Positions 10,002-18,343 of a DNA stretch of 64,000 nucleotides are shown here, piece by piece. A model generated the notes under the pieces. That model did no database searches. It saw only the letters and a program-made list of their open reading frames with translations, and was not told the DNA's origin. Origin of the DNA: JAPPHA01 sp963664045. GTDB taxonomy: Bacteria > Pseudomonadota > Alphaproteobacteria > Rhodobacterales > Rhodobacteraceae. The DNA lies in assembly GCA_963664045.2 (NCBI GenBank), contig CAXXGT010000007.1, positions 124,001 through 188,000 of the forward strand, written 5' to 3'. Each line of letters begins with the position of its first letter. Position 1 is the stretch's first letter. Position numbers and translations under genes: made by a program.

Positions 10002-10508
10002 TCACCAGAGGGTGAGGGAAACGCGTTTCGGCTTGCCGGCGCGGTTGTGCGTCGCCCACTTGAAGTTGCCGAGATACTCGTAGACGCCCACGCACTTGAG
10101 CGACCAACGCGATGCCCGACCGTAGCAAGGCACGATCAATGCCGTGTGGTGGACTATCGGCACCATCGGGTTTCGCCGATCGATCGGGCTTTGCCCGACC
10201 CAGCGGCCCGGATGGGTATGCACATCCGCCAGAACCTCCAGTGCCTTCTCCCGGCAGACTTCCCAGAGAGCGGTATATCCCTTCGCATGAAAGGTGACGG
10301 CACCGGACGTGAGCGCGTCGGGGTCGAGATCGTCGTAGCACAGGTACGTCGTTATGCGTCCGCGCGGGCCATCGCTGCGACCGAGCAGAAATGCGCCGCT
10401 TTCGCGCCGCCCCGCGCCGCGGCGCCTCAAGTCCCTAAGCAAACGGGACCATAGCCAGACGGACAGGGAGAGTTCATCGAGAACGGGTTCAGACGCCAAC
10501 GTAGTCAT
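10002..10508 (-). CDS. JAB/JAMM-family metallopeptidase (deubiquitinase-like)
   Basis: The 168-residue product carries the JAMM zinc site: the upstream Glu in RRESGAFLLG and the HxH...SxxD core in VHTHPGRWVGQSPID. In prokaryotic ubiquitin-like systems this family trims the precursor or removes conjugates. The gene overlaps the end of the E2-like gene by 20 bases and is 5 bases from the E1-like gene, so all are probably translated from one message. The zinc ligands are all present, so the enzyme is probably active. Confidence 0.88.
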   Translation of the reverse strand: MTTLASEPVLDELSLSVWLWSRLLRDLRRRGAGRRESGAFLLGRSDGPRGRITTYLCYDDLDPDALTSGAVTFHAKGYTALWEVCREKALEVLADVHTHPGRWVGQSPIDRRNPMVPIVHHTALIVPCYGRASRWSLKCVGVYEYLGNFKWATHNRAGKPKRVSLTLW

Positions 10509-10962
10509 CCGAATTCAGGAGGGAACGAATCTCCTCCAGGTAGTCGACGATGGTGTGATCCGGTGTCCAGACGAGATGCGGCTGCTGGGTTTTCCAATTG
10601 GAATGGCTGCTCGCAGCAACCCGGTCGTAGGGATGGTAGAAGGCCTTTCCGTCTACCCAATCTGTCCGGAACACCATTTCGAAGCGACTGTTCGCCTTGC
10701 CCTTCGGGCGCTTTTCCGTGTCAAGCATTGCCTCAGTCTTTGGATTCCAGAAAGTGCCCGTCGGCGCCTCGGCGCGATATCCCTCAAGATCGAGTGCGAC
10801 ATGGAATCGGGCCGGCGCGCCCTCCCTGGGTGCCGCACGGATCCAGAGAATCACCCGCGGCCAGTCCACCGCAGCAACGTCCCAATGTTCCTTGAGGACG
10901 CCGATGCGAAACTCCGCGGACTGGCGGTCGGCTTCGAAGAGGCGCTGTGCCGGCGACTTCAT
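10489..10962 (-). CDS. E2-like (UBC-fold) protein lacking cysteine
   Basis: The 157-residue product has E2-like order: a strand region FHVALDLEGYRAEAPTGTFW, then FYHPYDR, then the C-terminal helix region HLVWTPDHTIVDYLEEIRSL, similar to prokaryotic E2/UBC families. The whole protein contains no Cys, so it cannot form the usual thioester. It may be a scaffold that presents the ubiquitin-like protein, or it may use another nucleophile. It starts 4 bases after the ubiquitin-like gene and overlaps the JAB gene. The fold assignment rests on pattern and context. Confidence 0.72.
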   Translation of the reverse strand: MKSPAQRLFEADRQSAEFRIGVLKEHWDVAAVDWPRVILWIRAAPREGAPARFHVALDLEGYRAEAPTGTFWNPKTEAMLDTEKRPKGKANSRFEMVFRTDWVDGKAFYHPYDRVAASSHSNWKTQQPHLVWTPDHTIVDYLEEIRSLLNSDDYVGV

Positions 10963-10966
10963 GCGA

Positions 10967-11488
10967 CTACCCCTGCGGCGTCATTTCCTTGACCAGTTCG
11001 AAGGACAGCTTGCACTCGTCGCCCTGGACGATTTCGCCCAGGTGCTGACCCGGGCGCGGCTGCTCTTGCGTGCCGGAGAGTTGAAGAACGAATTCAGATG
11101 CCGCCGCCGCATCCAGGCGCAGATTCATGCGGGCCCACCGCGTCGCCACCTCGACCGTGGTCGCTGGCGAGAACTTGCGATTCAGCTCCTTCCCGGCGAA
11201 GTGGATGAACGTGTCGATTTCCGGGCAGCGGCCACAGTGCAGATGGTGGTGCTTGTCCAGTTCGAGGTCCGCGAGGGTAAGGTCGAGATCGGCCGGTTGG
11301 TGCGAGTCCTCGCCTTCCGTGAGCGCGTGTTCGCATTCACCGACGAAGACTAGAATGTCATGGGAGCCGTCGTTCCCAACGTCGAGGCGGGACAAGAGGG
11401 CGCGCACAGTCTCGGTGGGTTCGGCAGGCACCACTGTCGGGCGCTTTCCAGGGAGGTGAAGAAACACTTCAAGTTCGTTGGCAGACAT
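10967..11488 (-). CDS. Tandem ubiquitin-like (two beta-grasp) protein
   Basis: The product is 173 residues from the ATG at 11488, which has an AAGGA ribosome binding site; a longer frame to 11551 lacks one. Two beta-grasp-like halves can be seen: residues about 5-85 (ELEVFLHLPGKRPTVVPAEP, later TLADLELDKHHHLHCGRC) and about 90-173 (IDTFIHFAGKELNRKFSP, ending KLSFELVKEMTPQG). The protein ends in a single Gly, which could be activated directly by the E1-like enzyme. This matches the multi-ubiquitin-like proteins of the bacterial E1/E2/JAB neighbourhoods described by Iyer, Burroughs and Aravind. It is the first gene of a four-gene operon and divergent from an XRE regulator. Confidence 0.75.
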   Translation of the reverse strand: MSANELEVFLHLPGKRPTVVPAEPTETVRALLSRLDVGNDGSHDILVFVGECEHALTEGEDSHQPADLDLTLADLELDKHHHLHCGRCPEIDTFIHFAGKELNRKFSPATTVEVATRWARMNLRLDAAAASEFVLQLSGTQEQPRPGQHLGEIVQGDECKLSFELVKEMTPQG

Positions 11489-11692
11489 ACCAATTCCTTT
11501 CTCAGGTGGCCCAAATGTCGGCCGCAGGCTTGCGTATTCGACCGTTGCCATCCGCCATCCGGTTGTCTAAGACGACAACATGGAGTCCTGAATTCTCAAC
11601 GGCAAACCCAAGCCAGCGACCGTAATTTTTGGCACTGTTGCTTGTTCAGACAACAGATAAGGGGACGCACGACCGATGTCAATAGTGCCGCC
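11489..11692. promoter_or_regulatory. Divergent promoter region with two inverted-repeat operators
   Basis: The space between the ubiquitin-like operon and the XRE gene holds two related palindromes: GTTGTC-N6-GACAAC at 11562-11579 and a weaker one around TTGTTCAGACAA at 11642-11653, sharing TTGT/ACAA arms. They are natural candidates for binding by the adjacent XRE protein, giving coordinated control of both transcription units. No exact -35/-10 boxes were fixed. Confidence 0.5.
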
Positions 11693-12085
11693 ATGAAAAA
11701 AAACGGGCTGGGGTTTCTCCTACAGTTCCTACGGGAGCGACGGGGGCTGTCGCTGCGGGAGCTCGGGCAACTCGCTCAAACCGACCACGCCTACATCTAT
11801 CGGCTCGAGCACGGGGAAAAGGGGGCTCCGTCGGAGGATGTGCTCCACAGACTCATCCGCGCTCTCAAAGCGGACCGGCGCGAGGCCGAAATGCTCCACT
11901 TTCTGGCAGCCCACCCCGATACCGCAGGTGATCTGGTCGCGGAGGTGCTGAACGATCCGACCGTGACCTATGAGGTGTTCGCGGCGGCAGCCGGCGCGGC
12001 GTTCCGCGGCAGCGCCCGGCCCAACTATGCACAGCTACTTGCGAGGGTGCGCAGGATCCTGTCGGAAGAGAACGGCAATGGATGA
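11693..12085 (+). CDS. XRE-family HTH regulator
   Basis: The product is 130 residues from the ATG at 11693. The first 65 residues are an XRE/Cro-type HTH (LLQFLRERRGLSLRELGQLA then DHAYIYRLEHGEKGAPS). The C-terminal half is a short helical region without a recognised domain. Its last 8 bases overlap the start of the ImmA/IrrE gene, so the two are cotranslated. XRE plus ImmA/IrrE pairs commonly act as a repressor with its cleaving protease, and some are toxin-antitoxin-like. Here the divergent position suggests control of the ubiquitin-like operon, possibly relieved during infection or stress; this role is inferred. Confidence 0.85.
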   Translation: MKKNGLGFLLQFLRERRGLSLRELGQLAQTDHAYIYRLEHGEKGAPSEDVLHRLIRALKADRREAEMLHFLAAHPDTAGDLVAEVLNDPTVTYEVFAAAAGAAFRGSARPNYAQLLARVRRILSEENGNG

Positions 12086-12941
12086 ATTCTCGGTCGTCCT
12101 TCGGGCTCGGCAATTCGTTCGCGACGCTGGCCCGCAGGTACTTCCCCCGTCCGTCAAGACCTATGTGCATCACATAGGCGGCGTCTTGCGTTATGAGGCA
12201 GATCTGCCGGACGACGAGCCCGGCTACTCCTTCGAGAACAACGGCAAGCACTATATCTGCGTCAACGAGAAGGACAGTGAAGAGCGCCGGCGGTTCACCG
12301 CTTGCCACGAGATCGCACACATCGTCTTGGGGCTGCCGTCCGACCATTCCTCGATGCCTTGGTGGAGCTATGCCAGGCGCCCGAAGAACGAGGTTCTCTG
12401 CGACGTGTTTGCCGCGGAGTTGCTGTTGCCCAAGCAGTTGTTCGAACCCTTGGTAAGGGAAGAGCAGATCGGGTTCACGGCGATCGACGAGCTTGCGGGC
12501 CGTTTCATGGCGTCGACCACCGCGACGGGTTCCCGTTACGCAATGGTGATGGATGCGCCGTGCGCGTTTGTTCTCTCTGAAAAGGGCATTGTGCGATACG
12601 CATCTCGGTCCAATTCGCTGCGCGATGCGGGAGGCTGGATTCCGTCCCGAATGGAGGTTCCTCCAGAAACCTTATCCGCCGCTCTACGCACAGGCGGCAC
12701 GGAGACGGGGCCAGACGAGATCGCCGCCGACGTGTGGTTCAGCGATTGGCGCCGGGGCGGCGCGGTTTTGGAGGAAGCGCGATATCTGAAGTCATGGGAT
12801 CAGACACTCACGTTGCTCTGGTTCCAGGATGAAGAGGTCCCCCCTCTGCTGCATGATGAGCGTGAGGTAGAGGACGAAGACCCGCTCCTTCCAGAGTTGG
12901 ACGGGGTCCTCCCCTGGCCGGGGAAAAGACGGCGCCGATGA
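12078..12941 (+). CDS. ImmA/IrrE-family zinc metallopeptidase
   Basis: The 287-residue product has the gluzincin motif HEIAH (in RFTACHEIAHIVLG) and the downstream acidic segment DVFAAELLLPKQLF with the third zinc ligand, as in ImmA/IrrE proteins. The C-terminal 120 residues are an extra domain ending in an acidic stretch and a basic tail (KRRRR). The ATG at 12078 overlaps the HTH stop. By family knowledge the enzyme cleaves an XRE repressor, here presumably its upstream partner. Confidence 0.88.
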   Translation: MDEFSVVLRARQFVRDAGPQVLPPSVKTYVHHIGGVLRYEADLPDDEPGYSFENNGKHYICVNEKDSEERRRFTACHEIAHIVLGLPSDHSSMPWWSYARRPKNEVLCDVFAAELLLPKQLFEPLVREEQIGFTAIDELAGRFMASTTATGSRYAMVMDAPCAFVLSEKGIVRYASRSNSLRDAGGWIPSRMEVPPETLSAALRTGGTETGPDEIAADVWFSDWRRGGAVLEEARYLKSWDQTLTLLWFQDEEVPPLLHDEREVEDEDPLLPELDGVLPWPGKRRRR

Positions 12942-13040
12942 CGGCCGCCTCAGTGCCCGTCACGCGCGACGATCCGCAAAACGGCGCCCAGCATTGAGGC
13001 CGCTCCCCAATGGCATTGAGTTTGGTCGGAACAGATTTTC

Positions 13041-13070
13041 GGCCTTAAACGCACATAGGTAGTGCGCCGT
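13041..13070. repeat. Solitary Tn3-type end related to the 46.3-kb miniature element
   Basis: The sequence beginning GGCCTTAAACGCACATAGGT matches both ends of the miniature element at 46334-46992 (GGCCCTAAACGCACATAGGT) with one difference in 20 bases. No resolvase or transposase of that type is beside it, so it is a relic end. The remaining bases from 12942 to 13137 hold no gene. Confidence 0.55.
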
Positions 13071-13169
13071 GGACTTCCCACCTGTTGTAGGGACATAGGG
13101 CTGAGAGGAACAGTAGACCTTTGCAAGGATCGATATTAGGTACTAGCACATTTCATGAAAAAATGCACG

Positions 13170-13385
13170 TTAAGGACCCGGCACAATGCCTCTTGTTCGG
13201 ACGAAGTGATAGAAGATTTGCCTGAAGACACCGGTGAACTTGGCGGTTGCGCCCTTGGAAACGTCGAGATCGATGAACTGGCGGATTTCGTCCTTTTTCC
13301 TGACCAGGCGCGACACGCCCAGTGATTCTTACGGGCGTCTGAGCGTCTTGCCGGAGGCCCTGGCTTTTTTGAGAGCTGGAATCCT
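13170..13385 (-). pseudogene. Serine resolvase, 3' remnant (copy of the 17.7-kb resolvase)
   Basis: Read on the minus strand, this matches the last 70 or so codons of the resolvase at 17729-18343, including KARASGKTL, DEIRQFIDL and FYHFVRTRGIVPGP, with many substitutions. A TAA interrupts the frame where the intact gene reads AAT after the RRP segment. Homology stops near 13385, so the catalytic domain is missing. It marks the left boundary of the cargo segment. Confidence 0.75.
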
Positions 13386-13439
13386 GACGTTATGGTGTAT
13401 TTCAATACGAATCTGGCTAACACCCTTTGGTAGTGAAGA

Positions 13440-14777
13440 ATGGAAGATCGCATTGAACAGGATTTGGAGGCATCCCTGAATGCTTCCGTCGATAAGACAG
13501 CATTCCTGGTAGACATCGACTCAACTGTCACGAACTCCAAGGAATTGAAGAAGTATTCTGCAGTAGAACTTCGGAACCTGCTTTTATCCAGAGAATCTTT
13601 TCACGGTCCGGTCATCCGAGGGACCAATATCGCGAACTGTCTTCTGGACGATTTGGTTTGTAAACTTCGGCCGTTGTTGAAGGCTCACATCGAACCAAAG
13701 AGCGATCAGATTGGTATAGGTATTGTGAACCTGTTGGCAGGGATTCCGGGACCGATGACATTTCCGTCAGAAGTGAATGGCGGGGAGTCAATGAAGGACT
13801 TCGCTCGGAGTTTGGTCAGGGCGTCGGCCACACTCGGGGCGGCCCGCGTGGTACAGATTCTGTTCCGCTGGATTGATGGAGAACCGCTTCATTACACTAC
13901 CAAGGTGCTCCTTCATGGTCCGTCACTTGATCAGGCCATTGAATCGAAGGATGGGGTCAAGGTAACACGGTTGCCCGAGTCACCTTATATGCTGGATTCA
14001 CATTTACCTCGATTTATCATGGAGTCGCATGGAATCAGCTTGCTTCCCGGCGGAACCATTCTTTCCATACCGTGCGAAGCTACGCCAGCGCTTTACAATC
14101 CATCCCCTGAGAGAGAGGAACGTTCGCATGATCTTCAGCACACCTGTGCAGGTGGGGAATTGCCGGATCTATCGGTTAATTCATTCTGCGAGGCTCTGTC
14201 GCTGGCATGTGACAATTGTGTGCGTTGGGGACTCATTTGGCGCGAATTTGGCGAGCTTCGGGAGTTCGACGACCAGATTGTTTTGATGTCACCTGTGAAC
14301 GCTCCCCGCTGGAACAATGACTTTGTCATGCGTCAGGATCATCTTGAAACTGCAGTGGAAATTCACAAACGCTGTGCTTCCAAGGCGCCTACTCCGACCA
14401 TGGCCATCAGCCGGTGGGTAAAATCAAAGAGGCCTGACGCAACTTTTTTGGATAAGTGCATTGACTTACGGATTGCGTTGGAAGCGCTTTTCCTCCCGGA
14501 TGATCCACAGGGAGAAAAAAGTTTTCGTCTTGCCATTACCGGAGCTCGGTATCTGGGTAGGCATCTGACCGAACGAAAAGAATACCGGCAACAGCTTTCC
14601 AAAATCTACAATCTTGCATCAAAAGCCATACATGCTGCTGCAATCGAAAGCTCAGAGAAAAACAAAAACACTCTCACCGCAGGTCAGAACTTATGCAGGC
14701 AGGGAATCCTCAAAAGACTCGAACAGGATGAACGGCCCGACTGGGATACATTCTTGTTAAAAGACAGCTCCGAATAA
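13440..14777 (+). CDS. ApeA/HEPN-like protein (defence candidate)
   Basis: The 445-residue product has a C-terminal segment (about 335-405) like the HEPN domain of ApeA-type proteins: KCIDLRIALEALFLPDDPQ, then SFRLAITGARYLG, then YNLASKAIH. Related proteins usually read YxxRSxxxH, the RNase motif; here the Arg position is Ala (residue about 392) while the His is kept, so the nuclease may be inactive or divergent. The N-terminal 300 residues are not recognised. It is the only plus-strand cargo gene of the segment, transcribed away from the left end. Its ribosome binding site is weak. The short gap that follows (14778-15020) holds no gene I can support. Confidence 0.6.
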   Translation: MEDRIEQDLEASLNASVDKTAFLVDIDSTVTNSKELKKYSAVELRNLLLSRESFHGPVIRGTNIANCLLDDLVCKLRPLLKAHIEPKSDQIGIGIVNLLAGIPGPMTFPSEVNGGESMKDFARSLVRASATLGAARVVQILFRWIDGEPLHYTTKVLLHGPSLDQAIESKDGVKVTRLPESPYMLDSHLPRFIMESHGISLLPGGTILSIPCEATPALYNPSPEREERSHDLQHTCAGGELPDLSVNSFCEALSLACDNCVRWGLIWREFGELREFDDQIVLMSPVNAPRWNNDFVMRQDHLETAVEIHKRCASKAPTPTMAISRWVKSKRPDATFLDKCIDLRIALEALFLPDDPQGEKSFRLAITGARYLGRHLTERKEYRQQLSKIYNLASKAIHAAAIESSEKNKNTLTAGQNLCRQGILKRLEQDERPDWDTFLLKDSSE

Positions 14778-15020
14778 TGGAACCACCAAAATCTGTGGGG
14801 TCAAGCGGCCATCCGTTCGTTTTCGTGGCCTAATTTGCAGCTTCGAGCCCATTACCCCGATCTCGAACGGCTTCCGATCGTACTGGAACCGAGCGGGCGA
14901 AACGCGCAGCCGCGGGGTGCGCGAGGCGTTCCTCGCGTGCATCGGGCGGCGGCTGTAGGATTCCGCGCGTTTTCGAGGGTTCGGGTCCGCAACGGGTCAA
15001 ATGTCACCTGTAACGTGTTG

Positions 15021-16049
15021 TCAGGATGGTGCCCGAATCTTGAGTTCACGGATCATGTTTCGTTGCTTCTCTGGAATTTGAAAACTGTGTATGCCGAGCT
15101 CGCGTCCCTTGCTTGGAAAGACCATCGCAAACATGCGCCCGTCATCAACTCCATAATCAGCTACTGCGGCTCCGGCAAATATCAAATTGTCGCCCACACG
15201 ATTCAGAATCATGAACTCAGGCTCTATGACCCGCTTTCTCCATTGAAGATGACCTGAAATCGTAACAGAATCGAGTTTGAAAGGATCAAGCTCATCAAGT
15301 TGCAGATAGGCACCATCGCTTGCCAGATCCAGCGTGTGGGTGTGCGGCCAGGTTGGACCGGCAAGATATCTCTCGCCATTCTCGTGCATGACGCAGGGGA
15401 ATGTCCTTAGCACTGTGGAAGCCGGGTCTTTCGTACACAAAATGCCCGTGGACCTCATAAAGACATCATTTTTGTAGTCGCGCATGGTCAAGTAATCTGA
15501 GTGTGCTTTGCCATTTGGTGAAACTACCGGCGTCTCATCAGTAAACGTAAACGATGCCGGGCCACCTGACGCAACGAAGTACGTTTGGTGCTCGACCCAA
15601 TACAACAAGCTGCTTTGGGTTTGGGTCAAGAACTCCCCGGGGGTTCCGACACCCGGAAAGTCCGGGAAGTCCTGGCTGATCGGGCGATCCCATGGCTTAA
15701 GGGTGTACAGTTCGACACCATGATTCGAGGCCTTCAAGCAAGCCCCGTTTGTGTAGCCCGATGTTGAGAAGATGGCCTTGTGCGTGACTCTCGGCATATC
15801 GGACAACTTCAGAATCAGTTGCTCAACTACCGTGACATCAAGTGGCTTTCCCTCACGCTTTACCTCGGAAGCCTTGAACGCACTAACCATTCCATCATTG
15901 CCGGTCAGCGTGACAGTTACATCGACGTCACGTTCCTTCCCGGCGGCATCGTCCATCACCATGTCGCCGACGGTAACATCTATTGCGTCCGGATCATGTC
16001 GCAAGCAGCACAATCCAACCAGATACTGCACCATCATTGGTGTAAGCAT
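15021..16049 (-). CDS. PD-(D/E)XK nuclease-like protein (restriction-endonuclease-like)
   Basis: The 342-residue product has an N-terminal nuclease-like core: acidic residues D41 and D43 in RDVDVTVTL, then the E-x-K motif in FKASEVKREG (E62, K64), a following helix (VVEQLILKLSD) and a strand with AIFSTSGYTNGA. This order is typical of PD-(D/E)XK enzymes, including those that act on foreign DNA. The C-terminal 200 residues are a beta-rich domain I do not recognise. The gene begins 24 bases after the stop of the PLD-family gene on the same strand, so the two probably work as a pair. Confidence 0.65.
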   Translation of the reverse strand: MLTPMMVQYLVGLCCLRHDPDAIDVTVGDMVMDDAAGKERDVDVTVTLTGNDGMVSAFKASEVKREGKPLDVTVVEQLILKLSDMPRVTHKAIFSTSGYTNGACLKASNHGVELYTLKPWDRPISQDFPDFPGVGTPGEFLTQTQSSLLYWVEHQTYFVASGGPASFTFTDETPVVSPNGKAHSDYLTMRDYKNDVFMRSTGILCTKDPASTVLRTFPCVMHENGERYLAGPTWPHTHTLDLASDGAYLQLDELDPFKLDSVTISGHLQWRKRVIEPEFMILNRVGDNLIFAGAAVADYGVDDGRMFAMVFPSKGRELGIHSFQIPEKQRNMIRELKIRAPS

Positions 16050-16073
16050 GCGAAGTACCCCTGATCGCGAACC

Positions 16074-17537
16074 TCAACCGCGAACAGGCTGCGTAGTGGA
16101 GAATTCGATTTCGATAGTCGATGACCGGCCGCTTTCCGTTGTATGGACGACGTTGTCCCGGATGCTTCCCTGCAGTCGCCACAACTTCCACATCGCATCG
16201 CAAGCCATGGGGAATCGGTTCGGTTCCGTACCGCCGACCACGTTGCGGTGCAGGTCAAGTGCGACGATCCGGGCCGACGTCCGCCCTGCCTGCCGATTAG
16301 CGTCGAGCATCCGCAGCAGTTCGCTGTCGAAATCGTCCTGCGTGTACTCCGGAGATTGCTCGGGATGGGCGAGAATTTCAGGCCAGTCGAGCTCACGGAG
16401 AACGTGGCGGGGAATTCGTCCGTGGACATCGAACGAGTTTTGGAGTCGGGCGTTCAGCCATTCGAACCCTTCATGCGAAAGTTCGATGGCTGCCTTCTGC
16501 ATGATAGAGCGGCGCGGGTTGGTGTTGCCCTGACCGCGGGTCGCATGGCGCTGGGTGGGTGCGAACGAATCGCTCCCGAGAGTGTCCATCATTTCTGCGA
16601 GGGAAACGCCATTCTGCATGGTGCCCGCGACGAATTCGGCATGGTGAACGCGAATGTAGCGGGGCCACCGGGCTTTCCACGAACGCCGCTCTATGTCGGC
16701 TGGGGTCGCGTCATCCCGTCCAGCCTCGTGTTTCATTGCGACGGCACGTCCGAAAATGCGGATATCTGGCCCTTTAACCAAGCGCGAAATGAACATGACG
16801 GCACCGTCCCGGACGCCAGTCGGGCGCCTGTTGCCTCCGGCCGGATAGGCGAGAGCCCAGTGGCAGCCCGCGCGGTCGATTTCTTCGATGGTGGGGCAGT
16901 CGAGAGGAACACGGTTGTTACCCTCACCAAGGAACTTGACGAACGCCTGGGGCGGGTCCTCGAAATTCGGCGGCGGGCTGGAGAGTGGCAAGGCTTCGAA
17001 GCTTGCCACGGCCCCGAAGTCTCCGAGATCCCCCGATTCCGAGGGCGGTGCGCCCAATGCCAGATGGTTCGATAGTGTGTGGGCCCAGCTGTCGAGCTGC
17101 AATCGCTGCAAATCGTTGCCGGCGTCCTGCCAGAGCGCGTCGAACCAAGCTAGGCAAAGCTTGATCGCCGCGTTGTCTTCGGTGACGACCCCGAACTCGC
17201 GGTTTGCCGTGAGGGCGGCGCCGGTGAGGTTGGCTGACGTGATAATCGCCCGCCCTGTTCCGAAAATGTAGAGCTTAGCGTGTAGGCCGCGAACGCCGCG
17301 AACGGCTCCGCCGGCATCGAGGATTAGCCGAAGCGCCTCAATATCGCTCACGCCCTCCGCAAAGTCCAGGAGGTTGAACCGCGTGATGACGCGGAGGAAA
17401 GGGATCTGCGTGGAGTATATACGGGCGAGAGCGCGGCGCTTGATGAAGGGGCAAACGATCCGAAGTGCGCCCGGATGTTGACGAAGACCGTCGACGAACT
17501 CGGAATCCCAGCCCCTATCGACCAGACGAAATGTCAT
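16074..17537 (-). CDS. Phospholipase D-family nuclease-like protein
   Basis: The 487-residue product has one HKD motif: H86 and K88 in LHAKLYIFGTGRAIITSAN, with S101 and N103 following. PLD-family nucleases with one motif per chain act as dimers. A central segment (about 240-340; GAVMFISRLVKGPDIRIFGR, then KARWPRYIRVHHAEF) looks like an EVE/ASCH-type small-ligand or modified-base domain, a tentative call. The C-terminus is a helical region. It is the first gene of a two-gene minus-strand unit with the nuclease-like gene. Together they resemble a small restriction or abortive-infection system; no methyltransferase is present. Confidence 0.68.
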   Translation of the reverse strand: MTFRLVDRGWDSEFVDGLRQHPGALRIVCPFIKRRALARIYSTQIPFLRVITRFNLLDFAEGVSDIEALRLILDAGGAVRGVRGLHAKLYIFGTGRAIITSANLTGAALTANREFGVVTEDNAAIKLCLAWFDALWQDAGNDLQRLQLDSWAHTLSNHLALGAPPSESGDLGDFGAVASFEALPLSSPPPNFEDPPQAFVKFLGEGNNRVPLDCPTIEEIDRAGCHWALAYPAGGNRRPTGVRDGAVMFISRLVKGPDIRIFGRAVAMKHEAGRDDATPADIERRSWKARWPRYIRVHHAEFVAGTMQNGVSLAEMMDTLGSDSFAPTQRHATRGQGNTNPRRSIMQKAAIELSHEGFEWLNARLQNSFDVHGRIPRHVLRELDWPEILAHPEQSPEYTQDDFDSELLRMLDANRQAGRTSARIVALDLHRNVVGGTEPNRFPMACDAMWKLWRLQGSIRDNVVHTTESGRSSTIEIEFSTTQPVRG

Positions 17538-17728
17538 GGCGATCGCGCTGCATTGCGGAGGTTAGTGGATTTTGACAGTTCGGTAGCCATCACATCGGAC
17601 CCGAGCCCCGCAGCCCGTCCTGCATTTTTCCGGTCGGCCGCAATCAGTTGTTTCGAAAGAAACCAAACGTATTTCATCGGCCGATACTGTCAAGTAAAAT
17701 GGTGAAAAAGCGATTACATGGACATCGC

Positions 17729-18343
17729 ATGAAAACCATCACCTATTTCAGGGTCTCGACCGCGCAGCAGGACGCAGGCAGCCAGCGCCTCGCCATTCTC
17801 GAATATGCCCGCAAGCATGACTTCCGGATCGACGATTTCGTCGAGGCAACAGCACGGGGACAGGCCACGGCAAAGCACCGCAGGCTCGATGAACTGATCG
17901 GTATTCTCAACCGAGGTGACCGCCTTGTCGTGAGCGAACTCTCCAGGCTCGGGCGCTCGCTCGGCCAGATCGTCACCGTCCTTGACGGCTTCGCAAAGGC
18001 GTGCATCGCGTTTATCGCGATCAAGGAGAACATTCGTGCCGAAGGCAAACAGGATTTCCAGACCGAGGTCATGACCACCTTGTTCGCGCTGTTCGCCGAA
18101 GTCGAGCGTGACCTGATCTCGGAGCGCCCGCGCGAGGGCCTCGCAAAAGCCAGGGCCTCCGGCAAGACGCTCGGGCGCCCGAATGGATCCCTGGGGGTGT
18201 CGCGCCTCGATGGGAAAGAAGACGAAATTCGCCAGTTCATCGACCTCGGTGTTTCCAAGAGTGCAATCGCCAGGATTACCGGTGTCTCCAGGCAAACTCT
18301 CTATCATTTCATCCGAACAAGAGGCATTGCGCCGGGTCCTTAG
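17729..18343 (+). CDS. tnpR: Serine resolvase (Tn3 TnpR-type)
   Basis: The product is 204 residues from the ATG at 17729. The catalytic Ser lies in YFRVSTAQQDAGSQ; the conserved arginine-containing segments SELSRLGRS and VERDLISER are present, and a C-terminal HTH (KSAIARITGVSRQTLYHF) binds the res site. The stop codon falls inside the terminal inverted repeat, as in other compact Tn3-like units here. No transposase of the same unit is present. Confidence 0.9.
   Translation: MKTITYFRVSTAQQDAGSQRLAILEYARKHDFRIDDFVEATARGQATAKHRRLDELIGILNRGDRLVVSELSRLGRSLGQIVTVLDGFAKACIAFIAIKENIRAEGKQDFQTEVMTTLFALFAEVERDLISERPREGLAKARASGKTLGRPNGSLGVSRLDGKEDEIRQFIDLGVSKSAIARITGVSRQTLYHFIRTRGIAPGP

Noticed and set aside
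14835..15257. A 140-codon plus-strand frame
   Set aside because: Its second half is antisense to the nuclease-like gene, and its first half has a composition unlike protein.
16143..17075. A 310-codon plus-strand open frame
   Set aside because: It is antisense to the PLD-family gene, which carries the HKD motif in its own frame.
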